Of a stretch of 64,000 nt of DNA, positions 39,814-47,347 are shown piece by piece. The position numbers and the translations under genes are program-made. The stretch is from a virus. How positions within the stretch are numbered: the stretch's first letter is position 1; each line of letters starts with the position of its first letter. Under the pieces are notes generated by a model. The model did no database searches and was not told the DNA's origin. It was given only the letters and a program-made list of their open reading frames with translations. The stretch is from positions 62,001 to 126,000 of IMG/VR virus record IMGVR_UViG_3300028920_000037; one strand, written 5' to 3'.

Positions 39814-40173
39814 ATGTCAGAAAGAGTGATTCACTGGAGCAACTGGGCGTCTCAGCCGTGCATACAGATCGCGTGTACAGGTGAGACGTTTCATCCTTGG
39901 GGGTGCGACAGCACGTTGCCGAAGGATGTCTTCAATGCTGATTTGAAGTTTCATCCTGAAATTCTCTATGCATTCGATGAGTCCCTCGTGACGTGCAACA
40001 AGTGCAAGAAGATCGATGGCTTTCAAGAGGGGCTCGATCGCGTCCTTGCGTACAGGCAGAAGGTCAGGGAGTCCGGGTTGACCGAACGTGAATACGCAGA
40101 GCGCGAAACACGTAGGACACTCAAAATGCTGCGTGAGAAAGGAAGACTTGTACATGATGTTCTAGGAGGGTAG
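39814..40173 (+). CDS. Hypothetical protein with a possible zinc site
   Basis: 119 residues from ATG 39814 after AAGGAAG. Cys residues in CIQIACTG, WGCDS and CNKCKK could bind zinc. HWSNWASQPCIQ and FHPWGC are aromatic-rich; C-terminal half helical and basic. No family recognised. Confidence 0.6.
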   Translation: MSERVIHWSNWASQPCIQIACTGETFHPWGCDSTLPKDVFNADLKFHPEILYAFDESLVTCNKCKKIDGFQEGLDRVLAYRQKVRESGLTEREYAERETRRTLKMLREKGRLVHDVLGG

Positions 40174-40176
40174 GTT
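40148..40176 (+). promoter_or_regulatory. Leaderless promoter
   Basis: TTGTAC (40148-40153), 17 nt, TAGGTT (40171-40176), 7 nt, ATG at 40184. Confidence 0.6.
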
Positions 40177-40183
40177 TTCATGC

Positions 40184-40734
40184 ATGGAAGTCTACTTTTC
40201 GCGTGACGTCGAGGCAGACGGGCCGATCCCTGGTCCAAATTCAATGCTGTCGCTTGGATGTGCGGCGTTCAAGGACGACAGGCTGCAGAATACATTCAGC
40301 GTCAACCTCGAGTTTCTCGACGGGGCAACGCCAGACGAACACACGACGGAGGAATTCTGGGACAGGAATAAATCGGCGTACGCCGCAACGAGGACAATCT
40401 CAAACGCCCCAGCACTGCGATGTTGATGTTTGTGAAGTGGGTAGAGTCGTTCAACGGGAGACCCGTGTTTGTAGGTTACCCGGCGACGTATGATTTCATG
40501 TTTGTCTACTGGTACCTGATGCGTTTCGCAGGCAGGAGCCCGTTCTCGTTCAGCGGTCTGGACATCAAGACGATGGCTATGGTGATGCTAAAGAAGGAGT
40601 TTCGGGCATCTACAAAGCGAAACATGCCGAAGCGCTGGTTTTCAAGGTCGCCTCATACGCACGTCGCTGTCGATGATGCAATCGAGCAGGGTGAGATGTT
40701 CTGCAACATGAGACAGGAGCTGTTTGGACGATGA
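40184..40734 (+). CDS. DEDD-family 3'-5' exonuclease, split by a -1 frameshift
   Basis: First half (40184-40426) has the ExoI motif [10 protein letters not shown] (Asp and Glu). The second, in frame from before 40420 to 40734, has [20 protein letters not shown] (ExoII) and [14 protein letters not shown] (ExoIII, HxAxDD). One extra G in the GG at 40392-40393 would join them as [16 protein letters not shown], restoring about 183 residues of an RNase T-like fold. It could supply proofreading, which the DnaE pieces lack. Error or mutation cannot be told apart here. Confidence 0.8.
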
Positions 40735-40937
40735 ACGACTTAGATGTTGTTATCACTGTTCGTGCAGAAGGACATGGTAATACATTTAAGATCGCAAAAA
40801 TCCTTGAAGAAGTGGGCGGACTTACTGTATACACGGTGCTAAACACGACACATACGATCTTTGGGCACTGCGATAAGTCAGTGTTTGTCTTGCTGTCCGC
40901 CCACCCGAGCGTTGAGCGAATCGAAGAGAATGAGTAG
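40731..40937 (+). CDS. Small hypothetical protein
   Basis: 68 residues; start overlaps the exonuclease stop (ATGA). An alpha/beta pattern ([43 protein letters not shown]). Not recognised. Confidence 0.6.
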   Translation: MNDLDVVITVRAEGHGNTFKIAKILEEVGGLTVYTVLNTTHTIFGHCDKSVFVLLSAHPSVERIEENE

Positions 40938-41097
40938 CTACTGTGATCCAGGCGCAGACAGAGCGGTTCTTTTGGAGATGAAGTTCGGCCAGACTTCGGT
41001 ACGTTTTCGAAAAAACGTGTTGAGGATCTATGCTGGATGGTGGGTCATCTCTACGCTGTGTGAGATCAACGATGCAGTATCACGAGTACTGTTTTAG
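40930..41097 (+). CDS. Small hypothetical protein
   Basis: 55 residues from ATG 40930, which overlaps the upstream stop. Sequence [20 protein letters not shown] and NVLRIYAGWWVISTLCEIND. Last gene of this + unit; convergent with the minus gene ending at 41094 with a 4-bp overlap. Confidence 0.5.
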   Translation: MSSYCDPGADRAVLLEMKFGQTSVRFRKNVLRIYAGWWVISTLCEINDAVSRVLF

Positions 41098-41318
41098 TCG
41101 TCGGACTTCTTTTCATCCTCTGCCTGAGGGGCGATCAGGATCGTGTCAGTCGGTCCTTGGATCCATGCTATGTTGTCGTTTGTTTCGGCAACGACCATGC
41201 CATGCGTTTCATGAAAGATCGCTCGGATGACAGTACAAATTACGTCGATGTCGTCGCTTTCGATCGTGACGACGTCTGGCACCTTCTTAAGCAGGTTGTA
41301 CTTCATCCTTACTTTCAT
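41094..41318 (-). CDS. Small hypothetical protein, minus strand
   Basis: About 74 residues from the ATG at 41318 (41327 also in frame). On its strand TATGAT precedes this ATG by 4 nt with TTTGCC 17 nt further up, like other promoters here. Beta/alpha content (VPDVVTIESDDIDVICTVI; HGMVVAETNDNIAWIQGP), acidic tail. Divergent from panD. Function unknown. Confidence 0.55.
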   Translation of the reverse strand: MKVRMKYNLLKKVPDVVTIESDDIDVICTVIRAIFHETHGMVVAETNDNIAWIQGPTDTILIAPQAEDEKKSDD

Positions 41319-41343
41319 CTCAATCATAAGTAAGCAACAACGT

Positions 41344-41349
41344 TAGGCA
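41344..41349 (+). promoter_or_regulatory. -10 box before panD
   Basis: TAGGCA, 6 nt before the ATG at 41356; poor -35. Confidence 0.4.
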
Positions 41350-41355
41350 AACAAC

Positions 41356-41721
41356 ATGCGATTGACTGTACTGAAGAGTAAGATCCACGGCGCCATTGTT
41401 ACGGGAGCAAACCAAGAGTACATGGGGAGCATCTCGATCGATCCTGTTCTCATGGAGGGCGCAAACATCCTATCGAACGAGCAGGTACACGTCTGGAACG
41501 TCACAAACGGTGAGCGCATCATTACGTATGCGATTCCGGCGTCTGAACAGCAAGGTTCGATCTGCATCAACGGCGCAGCTGCACACCTGTTCTCGTCTGG
41601 CGACAAGGTGATCATCGCTACGTTCTGTGAGATGGACGCCTGGAAGGCGAACGAATACACACCTATCGTTTTAATCATGGATGGGCTGAACAGCAACCGC
41701 GTTAAGGAGAAGCGTCAGTGA
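41356..41721 (+). CDS. panD: Aspartate 1-decarboxylase
   Basis: 121 residues, normal PanD size. Makes beta-alanine from aspartate, the pantothenate/CoA precursor. The self-cleavage site is exactly at Gly24-Ser25 (EYMGSISID), which would yield the pyruvoyl group. Lys9 and His11 (LKSKIHGA), the NGERIITYAI segment with Arg and Tyr58, and INGAAAHLFSSGD with Asn72 are conserved. Very unusual cargo for a phage. Divergent from a small minus-strand gene; the next gene overlaps its stop. Confidence 0.92.
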   Translation: MRLTVLKSKIHGAIVTGANQEYMGSISIDPVLMEGANILSNEQVHVWNVTNGERIITYAIPASEQQGSICINGAAAHLFSSGDKVIIATFCEMDAWKANEYTPIVLIMDGLNSNRVKEKRQ

Positions 41722-41963
41722 TGAATGTCTTTGAAGACGATGAAGAGCCTCACGACCGCGTTGCCGACGCCGTGTTCGAACTCATTGTACATGCGTCGAG
41801 AGATGGTGAAAATGTGTGGAAGCAGATGTGGTTGAAACTGACGCCGTCTGAGGTTAGAAACGTCATCGAAGATCCTGATGCGTACACAAAGATGATCGAA
41901 TCGCTCGCACCCAGGATCCACGACCAACTCGAGTCGATCGTGGACAAGATCGAGTACGTATGA
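41721..41963 (+). CDS. Small acidic hypothetical protein
   Basis: About 80 residues; ATG 41721 in a TGATG overlap with panD (GTG 41718 alternative). Helical, acidic, with WKQMWLKLTPSEVRNVI. Not recognised; co-translated with panD. Confidence 0.55.
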   Translation: MNVFEDDEEPHDRVADAVFELIVHASRDGENVWKQMWLKLTPSEVRNVIEDPDAYTKMIESLAPRIHDQLESIVDKIEYV

Positions 41964-41986
41964 AACCAACAGACGAAAGAGGAAGC

Positions 41987-42058
41987 ATGAAGAAGCTTCT
42001 GGCGCAATTTGTGTTGCAAACTGATATTGTTGTTGAAATCAAATCAATCAACAACTAA
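41987..42058 (+). CDS. Possible 23-residue peptide
   Basis: An AGAGGAA ribosome site precedes the ATG. Peptide KKLLAQFVLQTDIVVEIKS. Its first residues resemble the start KKLLIQTQLSNYD of the glycosyltransferase-like protein just downstream, so it may be a remnant duplicate. Low confidence. Confidence 0.3.
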   Translation: MKKLLAQFVLQTDIVVEIKSINN

Positions 42059-42070
42059 AATACGCAAGTG

Positions 42071-43447
42071 ATGCAATATCGTTTGGAAGGACATCAACGT
42101 GCCATTTCCCAACGATTGAAATTGATCGTGGATTTCCATAGAAACATGAAGAAATTACTGATACAAACACAATTAAGCAACTACGATACACAAGGTAAAT
42201 TTATCCTTGAGTGCGATAGCGGGTACAACATGATGATGGGTAGAACTAGAGTTCTCCTTCAACAAGTTCCTGACTTGAAGGTCTTCATCACAGGTCCTCA
42301 GCTAAACCAATGTAGAACCTCGCCGTATGATCTCAACGCCGATCTGTTCAATGATTTTGGCAACAGGTTGAAGTACATCCCGCTGCTGCTGATCCCGAAC
42401 GCCCTTGCTACGCGTTACGATTTTGTGTTCGAAGACATCGCACGAGCGTTGGACCTGGGCGAAGATGGGCATGAACCATTTACACACGTCTTCATCAACG
42501 ATCCGATGTTGTTGAGGAACTTTCAGGCCCTGTTCTTCCTCAAGGGAAAGTACAGACCGAAGTACATCGTCCATTCGCACTTCATCGACAATCCAGAGTG
42601 TCCGAAGTTCCCGACCGAGGCTTCGCTCTGGATGGGACAGATGGAAGCAGCGTTCAAGGCTGACTTCAACTTCTGGCAGTGCGAATCGTCGCTGCAGGTG
42701 TTCCTCAAATCTGCGATGAACTGGCTGTGTGAGGACCTGGTCGCTGTGATCAGGCACAAGTCACTTCCTTGGGACGATGGGTACAGCAGTGAGGAGATAA
42801 ACTCTCCAATCAATATGAACAACGTCAGGTTTGATGTAAATGACCTAGCACGAAAGACGGTAGGCAAGACTGTCGTTTTCGTACCGAACAGGATCGGTGG
42901 TTTTGGTCGCAGCAGCGACTACACGAACTGTGGAAGGTTCATGTTTGAGACGGTACCTCGTGTGCGGAAGATGAGGGACGACTTCGTCGTCATCGCTGGA
43001 AATCCGAGCCAGAAGATCCTGAACCACGAGCTCGAGGAGCTATGTCCGGCGTTCCTCAACCTTGTTCCGGATGCATTGAACAGAGACGAGTACAAGTACG
43101 TTGCAAGGCACATTCAGGACATCAGTGTCGGACTCTACAACCAGGACAGCTACGGTGGCACGGCAGCTCGTGAGCTCTGCGACGTAGGAACGATCCCACT
43201 GTGGGTCGACAACTATGAGTACACCCAGATTGCGCTCCTTGCCGGTTTACCGAAGGACATGATGATCGCTCCTGACCTCTCCAATATGGATGAGACGCTC
43301 GTGTTTATGCTTGACTGGATTTCTCAAGTCAAGCATGATGCTCCTGAAGAGATCAAAGGCTGGCATGATCGTCTTAGCGATGTTGTCTACAGGCGTTGTT
43401 CATACGAGGCGACATCCGACGAGGCGATCCGGCACATGGGTCTTTGA
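42071..43447 (+). CDS. Glycosyltransferase-like protein (GT-B type, tentative)
   Basis: About 458 residues from ATG 42071; an ATG at 42146 begins a cleaner Rossmann-like first strand (KKLLIQTQLSNYD) and may be the real start. Other supportive segments are KYIVHSHFIDNPE, KTVVFVPNRIGGFGRSS (start of a second Rossmann domain, about residue 260), DDFVVIAGNPS, and SVGLYNQDSYGGTAARELCDVGTIPLW, which resembles the donor-binding E-x7-E region. Next to a UDP-sugar epimerase and a TS-family base-modifying enzyme. Donor and acceptor unknown; DNA hydroxymethylcytosine is one option. Confidence 0.6.
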   Translation: MQYRLEGHQRAISQRLKLIVDFHRNMKKLLIQTQLSNYDTQGKFILECDSGYNMMMGRTRVLLQQVPDLKVFITGPQLNQCRTSPYDLNADLFNDFGNRLKYIPLLLIPNALATRYDFVFEDIARALDLGEDGHEPFTHVFINDPMLLRNFQALFFLKGKYRPKYIVHSHFIDNPECPKFPTEASLWMGQMEAAFKADFNFWQCESSLQVFLKSAMNWLCEDLVAVIRHKSLPWDDGYSSEEINSPINMNNVRFDVNDLARKTVGKTVVFVPNRIGGFGRSSDYTNCGRFMFETVPRVRKMRDDFVVIAGNPSQKILNHELEELCPAFLNLVPDALNRDEYKYVARHIQDISVGLYNQDSYGGTAARELCDVGTIPLWVDNYEYTQIALLAGLPKDMMIAPDLSNMDETLVFMLDWISQVKHDAPEEIKGWHDRLSDVVYRRCSYEATSDEAIRHMGL

Positions 43448-43472
43448 ACACCGTGTGCGTGAGTTGTACAAT
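43444..43472 (+). promoter_or_regulatory. Leaderless-type promoter before the epimerase
   Basis: TTGAAC (43444-43449), 17 nt, TACAAT (43467-43472), 8 nt, ATG at 43481. Confidence 0.7.
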
Positions 43473-43480
43473 ATTCATGT

Positions 43481-44440
43481 ATGTCAAAACGTGTCTTGAT
43501 CACAGGTGGCGCGGGCTTCATCGGTAGCAACCTAGCCCGTCGCTGTGTTGATGAAGGATATAAGGTTGTCGTAGTCGATAACCTTTCAAATGGCCATAGG
43601 GAGTTCCTGCCCTATGGTCTCGATGAGTTTTGGGAGGACGACTTCTCGGCGGAGTGGGTCCTTGGCGTCGTCTCATCGGGGGTGTTTGATACCATTTTCC
43701 ACGTCGCGGCTGTACCGCGTGTCAGCTACTCGGTCGAACACCCGATTGAGACGAACGAGACGAACGTATCGAAGACACTCGCTTTGATAGACGCTGCAAA
43801 AGAGAAGACGCGAAGGTTCATCTTTTCGTCCTCGTCAAGCGTCTACGGCGGAGCAGACGTGCTGCCGACGCCAGAGACCGAACCGTTCAACGCAAAATCA
43901 CCTTACGCGTTGCAGAAGGTCATCATTGAGCAGTACCTGAAACTGTATCACGACATCTACGGGCTCGATAGCTGCAGCCTGCGCTACTTCAACGTCTTCG
44001 GACCGAACCAGCTAGGAGATTCTCCTTACGCGACTGCTGTAAGCGCGTGGTTGACGGCGATCTTCAAGGGAGGTGAATGCCGAAGTGATGGCAACGGTGG
44101 GCAGTCAAGGGATATGTGCTATGTTGACAACGTTGTTGAAGCAAACATGCTTGCGATGAAGAAGTCAAGCTACCTCGGTGCAGAATCATACAACGTTGCG
44201 TGTGGCGACAGTACGACGAATAACGAGATCCTTGAACACCTCAAGGAACGCTTCGGTAACAAGGTCAAGGTCAAGAACGCACCGTGGCGACCCGGCGATG
44301 TCATGCACACCCAGGCTGACATCACAAAGATCCACAACGACCTTGGATACGATGTGAAGGTTAGGTTTTGGGACGGCCTCGACAGGACAATCGCGTGGTT
44401 CGAGGGTTCGAAGCTTGCAAAGCTTAACGGGAAGGTGTAG
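43481..44440 (+). CDS. NAD-dependent sugar-nucleotide epimerase (UDP-4-epimerase type SDR)
   Basis: 319 residues. GGAGFIGSNLARR (residues 8-20), DNLSNGHREFL, SSSSVYGGADVLPTPE and SPYALQKVIIEQYL (catalytic Tyr-xxx-Lys), RYFNVFGPNQ, RDMCYVDNVVEA. Typical of extended SDR epimerases acting on UDP-glucose, UDP-GlcNAc or UDP-xylose. With the UDP-xylose synthase-like gene at 25885 it could make UDP-arabinose (inference). Confidence 0.85.
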   Translation: MSKRVLITGGAGFIGSNLARRCVDEGYKVVVVDNLSNGHREFLPYGLDEFWEDDFSAEWVLGVVSSGVFDTIFHVAAVPRVSYSVEHPIETNETNVSKTLALIDAAKEKTRRFIFSSSSSVYGGADVLPTPETEPFNAKSPYALQKVIIEQYLKLYHDIYGLDSCSLRYFNVFGPNQLGDSPYATAVSAWLTAIFKGGECRSDGNGGQSRDMCYVDNVVEANMLAMKKSSYLGAESYNVACGDSTTNNEILEHLKERFGNKVKVKNAPWRPGDVMHTQADITKIHNDLGYDVKVRFWDGLDRTIAWFEGSKLAKLNGKV

Positions 44441-44443
44441 GTT
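44415..44443 (+). promoter_or_regulatory. Leaderless promoter
   Basis: TTGCAA (44415-44420), 17 nt, TAGGTT (44438-44443), 6 nt, ATG at 44450. Confidence 0.55.
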
Positions 44444-44449
44444 GTAAGC

Positions 44450-44689
44450 ATGTCCGCTGAGCTGCTCTCCATGCTCGATGGCAAGAGAGGTACGTCTGTT
44501 TTGCTGTCAATGAACGTACACGGATACGCGTTCCTGACGCTCATGGAACCGATTGGACTCGATATGTCTCCGGGAGGAAGCATTTCGTATACGTTCGCTC
44601 CAGATGAGGACGGCCTGAGAAACGCTCGATCGTTTGTTGAATCGCTACAACAGTGGATCGAGCACATCGAGTTAACGGAAAAGAAATGA
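44450..44689 (+). CDS. Small hypothetical protein
   Basis: 79 residues with its own leaderless promoter. SVLLSMNVHGYAFLTLMEP and GGSISYTFAPDEDGLRNARSF suggest an alpha/beta fold. Starts a short operon with the next small gene and the TS-family enzyme. Confidence 0.6.
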   Translation: MSAELLSMLDGKRGTSVLLSMNVHGYAFLTLMEPIGLDMSPGGSISYTFAPDEDGLRNARSFVESLQQWIEHIELTEKK

Positions 44690-44895
44690 GCACATACGTG
44701 ACAAGTGATGCGTGGCATCGTCTCTGCTGTGAGTTAGACCTTCGAAAAGCTGTCTTTGAAACGCTTGCAAACATTGGCAGCGAAATGAATTTTCAGCTTC
44801 CACCAGAAGAGTTACTAAAACTTGTGATGAAACGTTCGAAGGGAACATTGGATCCTGCGGTCGCAAAGACGTACATTGAAGGGCTTTACAAATGA
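44686..44895 (+). CDS. Small hypothetical protein
   Basis: 69 residues from ATG 44686 overlapping the previous stop; its own stop overlaps the next start. Helical (HRLCCELDLRKAVFETLANI; EELLKLVMKRSKGTLDPAVA). Not recognised. Confidence 0.6.
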   Translation: MSTYVTSDAWHRLCCELDLRKAVFETLANIGSEMNFQLPPEELLKLVMKRSKGTLDPAVAKTYIEGLYK

Positions 44896-45923
44896 CGTTG
44901 CACATATATGAAAACTTCACCGATGCATACCGTGGCCTTCTTGAGGACGTCTATTCTTCTCCTGAATTTGTTTGCGCGCCGCGCGCGCAAAAGATAAAGG
45001 AAAAGCTCGGTGTTCGATTCGTGATTACGAATCCACTCGCCAGGCTTCCATTCATCAGACCCCGCGACTTTGCAGTCAACTACATTGTCGCTGAAGGTAT
45101 CTGGTACTTCGCCGGTATTGAGCTCACAGAGTGGATCTCGTACTACAGCAAGTTCTGGGAAAAGATCAGCGATGACGGTAGGAACGCGAATTCTGCGTAC
45201 GGCGCGAGGATATTCAAACCTCACAAACGAGCGGGAAAAGATCCAACAAACCAGCTTGATAGCTGGACACAGTGGGACTGGTGCATTAAGGAGCTGGTGA
45301 ACGATAACGACTCGCGTAGGGCGGTCGTGCACATCAGGAACCCTCTCGATTCTCGGTACGCTGTGAAGGATGTTCCTTGTACCCTCACGTTGCAGTTTTT
45401 CCTGAGGGACGACAAGGTCCACCTCTGTGTGGCGATGCGATCGTCTGACCTTTGGTTGGGCATCGCAAATGACGTTCCGGCGTTCACGCTCTTTCAAGAG
45501 CTAATGGCGATCGACCTTGAAAAAAGGCTTCGTCGTCCAATCGACGTCGGCACGTACACCCACATCAGCAACTCACTGCACATCTACGAACGTAACTTCA
45601 AGAAAGTTGAAGAGGTGATCGAGGAACCAGAATCCGAGCGCTCTGGGTCGATATCTATGCCCAAGATGCCGTCAGCCCCGCCGCTTGAAATGCTTCTCAT
45701 AGCAGAACAGGACATTCGAGGTGCTACGTCTACCGAAGAGGTTGGACGTCATGTCGCTGTCTTCTCTGATCTGGCAGCGTTGCATGGGACCATCGAACGC
45801 TACTGGGTCGATTGGATCAAGGTGCTTGCAAGTCATCGCTGCGGCAAGCTCGACGACAAAGATGCTCAGAGGCGTTTTCTTGATGAAACATCATGGGAAG
45901 GCTACCACTTCTTCGACAGGTGA
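44892..45923 (+). CDS. Thymidylate-synthase-family enzyme, probable dCMP hydroxymethylase
   Basis: 343 residues. TS-family core: FIRPRDFAVNYIVAEGIWYFAG, NSAYGARIF, phosphate-binding SRRAVVHIRNP, the nucleophile in DVPCTLTLQFFL, MRSSDLWLGIANDVPAF and SLHIYERNF. Where TS has the Asn of FNIASY that selects dUMP, this protein has Asp (NDVPAF); the same change distinguishes T4 dCMP hydroxymethylase (established). With ThyX already present, dCMP is the likely substrate, giving 5-hydroxymethyl- (or methyl-) dCMP. About 100 extra C-terminal residues are unexplained. Confidence 0.78.
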   Translation: MTLHIYENFTDAYRGLLEDVYSSPEFVCAPRAQKIKEKLGVRFVITNPLARLPFIRPRDFAVNYIVAEGIWYFAGIELTEWISYYSKFWEKISDDGRNANSAYGARIFKPHKRAGKDPTNQLDSWTQWDWCIKELVNDNDSRRAVVHIRNPLDSRYAVKDVPCTLTLQFFLRDDKVHLCVAMRSSDLWLGIANDVPAFTLFQELMAIDLEKRLRRPIDVGTYTHISNSLHIYERNFKKVEEVIEEPESERSGSISMPKMPSAPPLEMLLIAEQDIRGATSTEEVGRHVAVFSDLAALHGTIERYWVDWIKVLASHRCGKLDDKDAQRRFLDETSWEGYHFFDR

Positions 45924-45926
45924 CAC

Positions 45927-46508
45927 ATGACATGCATCATTGGGCTTGAGTGCGACGGCGAGGTCTACGTTGGAACCGACAGTGCGTTGAGTGACACATG
46001 GACGATCTCGTCACTTGCGGCTCGTGAGAAGGTTTTCGTCAAGCACGACATGATCTTCGGAGTCTGTGGCTCGATGAGGTTGGCGCAGCTGCTACACCAC
46101 GCCTTGGAGGTTCCAGAGCACGAGGAAGAAAAGGATGTCATGTCATACCTTGTTGTTGACTTTGTCGACTCTCTGAGGGAGATGCTCAAGGACAAGGGAA
46201 CTCTGTACACGTCGGATGATGAAGGCAAAGTTGAGTACCTGCCGAACTCAGCGTTCATCCTTGGATACGGTGGCAAGGTCTATGTCGTTGATGAGGACAT
46301 GCAGGTGTCTCGTTCGGTCGGTGGGTTCATGTGCGAAGGCTCGGGCAAGGAGGTCGCAACCGGAGCGATGCAGGTCCTAAAGGACAGGCACGACCTCACG
46401 CCCGAGGATAAGATCAGAAAGGCGCTCGAGGCGAGTGCCCTTCACACGTGCTATGTCCAAGGACCCTTCCATGTCATGAAACTGTCGGACGATGACGATG
46501 ACGACTGA
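45927..46508 (+). CDS. Proteasome-beta/HslV-like Ntn hydrolase
   Basis: 193 residues. TCIIGLECDGEVYVGTDSALS starts right after Met, putting Thr at position 2 as N-terminal nucleophile once Met is removed. VGTDSAL (Asp17-like), REKVFVKHDMIFGVCGSMR (Lys33-like) and FMCEGSGKEVATGAM (the GSG loop) follow the proteasome-subunit pattern. No HslU/ATPase partner is visible nearby. An acidic Asp-run closes the protein. Could be a peptidase acting on phage or host proteins; substrate unknown. Confidence 0.78.
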   Translation: MTCIIGLECDGEVYVGTDSALSDTWTISSLAAREKVFVKHDMIFGVCGSMRLAQLLHHALEVPEHEEEKDVMSYLVVDFVDSLREMLKDKGTLYTSDDEGKVEYLPNSAFILGYGGKVYVVDEDMQVSRSVGGFMCEGSGKEVATGAMQVLKDRHDLTPEDKIRKALEASALHTCYVQGPFHVMKLSDDDDDD

Positions 46509-46776
46509 TATTTGTGGCGTTTGTGGAGCCTTGCTGTTACGAAACAGTGGCTACAGTCTACCTTCGGACGAGATGTGTAGGGCGTCAGGGAAAAGGGGCG
46601 GTGAGCTGAAGATCTGCGCTGACGGATCGATCAAGATCTGGCACTATGGGCTACGTAAGTGGGTCGAGACCGAACCTTGCGGCACGTACGGATGCGCAAG
46701 GTTGAAGGTAAACGACCTTCTGTCGGTCGTGCATCAAAGAATACCTGGAAGATCCAGATGCATTCAAGTGAGATGA
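46492..46776 (+). CDS. Small Cys-containing protein
   Basis: 94 residues, start overlapping the upstream gene by 17 bp. CGVCGALL, EMCRASG, LKICADGS and EPCGTYGCARL provide several Cys residues for a possible zinc site. Not recognised. Two bases before thymidine kinase. Confidence 0.55.
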   Translation: MTMTTDICGVCGALLLRNSGYSLPSDEMCRASGKRGGELKICADGSIKIWHYGLRKWVETEPCGTYGCARLKVNDLLSVVHQRIPGRSRCIQVR

Positions 46777-46777
46777 G

Positions 46778-47347
46778 ATGAATCCTGAGTTCATAATTTA
46801 TTGTGGCCCAATGTTTTCGACGAAGACCACTTCAATGTTCTTACGTCTAGAACGCTTTGAGCTCCAACATAGAGCCACACGGCTCTTCAAACCGATCGGC
46901 GATGAACGGTATAGCACCGACGAGGTCGTTACGCACTCTGGCTGGAAACGTCCGGCAACAAGGGTCTCTAAGGGCCTTGACATCCTGAAGCAGATCGAAG
47001 AGGACCCGCCGAGCATTGTTGCAGTCGATGAGGCGTTTATGATACAGGACGTCTACAAGGTCCTCCCGTGGTTGTTCAAGAACGGTGTGACGATTGTCGT
47101 CGCTAGTCTTGATCTTGCGTTCAACGGAAAGTCGTTCAAGGAGGTCGAAAAGATGCTGCCGTGGGCGACAGAGGTACACAAGTGTCCTGCGGTATGTACT
47201 GTCTGTGGCGCAAATGCGTTTTATACGCATAGAAAGACGTCTGACGATGAAGACATCATCGTAGGGGGCGCTGAGATGTACGAACCTAGATGTTTTTCTC
47301 ATCACCCTGTTATAAATGAGGGATTTGGAAATGTTTCTTCGCGTTGA
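46778..47347 (+). CDS. tdk: Thymidine kinase
   Basis: 189 residues. Salvages thymidine to dTMP. P-loop IYCGPMFSTKTTSM (the usual Gly is Thr), VVTHSGWKRPAT, IVAVDEAFMI (DE), ASLDLAFNGKSF and a zinc lasso CTVCGANAFYTHRK. The last 15 residues (HHPVINEGFGNVSSR) look unlike the family C-terminus, where the usual second Cys pair is reduced to RCFSHH. The downstream endonuclease insertion probably altered this end. Confidence 0.9.
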   Translation: MNPEFIIYCGPMFSTKTTSMFLRLERFELQHRATRLFKPIGDERYSTDEVVTHSGWKRPATRVSKGLDILKQIEEDPPSIVAVDEAFMIQDVYKVLPWLFKNGVTIVVASLDLAFNGKSFKEVEKMLPWATEVHKCPAVCTVCGANAFYTHRKTSDDEDIIVGGAEMYEPRCFSHHPVINEGFGNVSSR

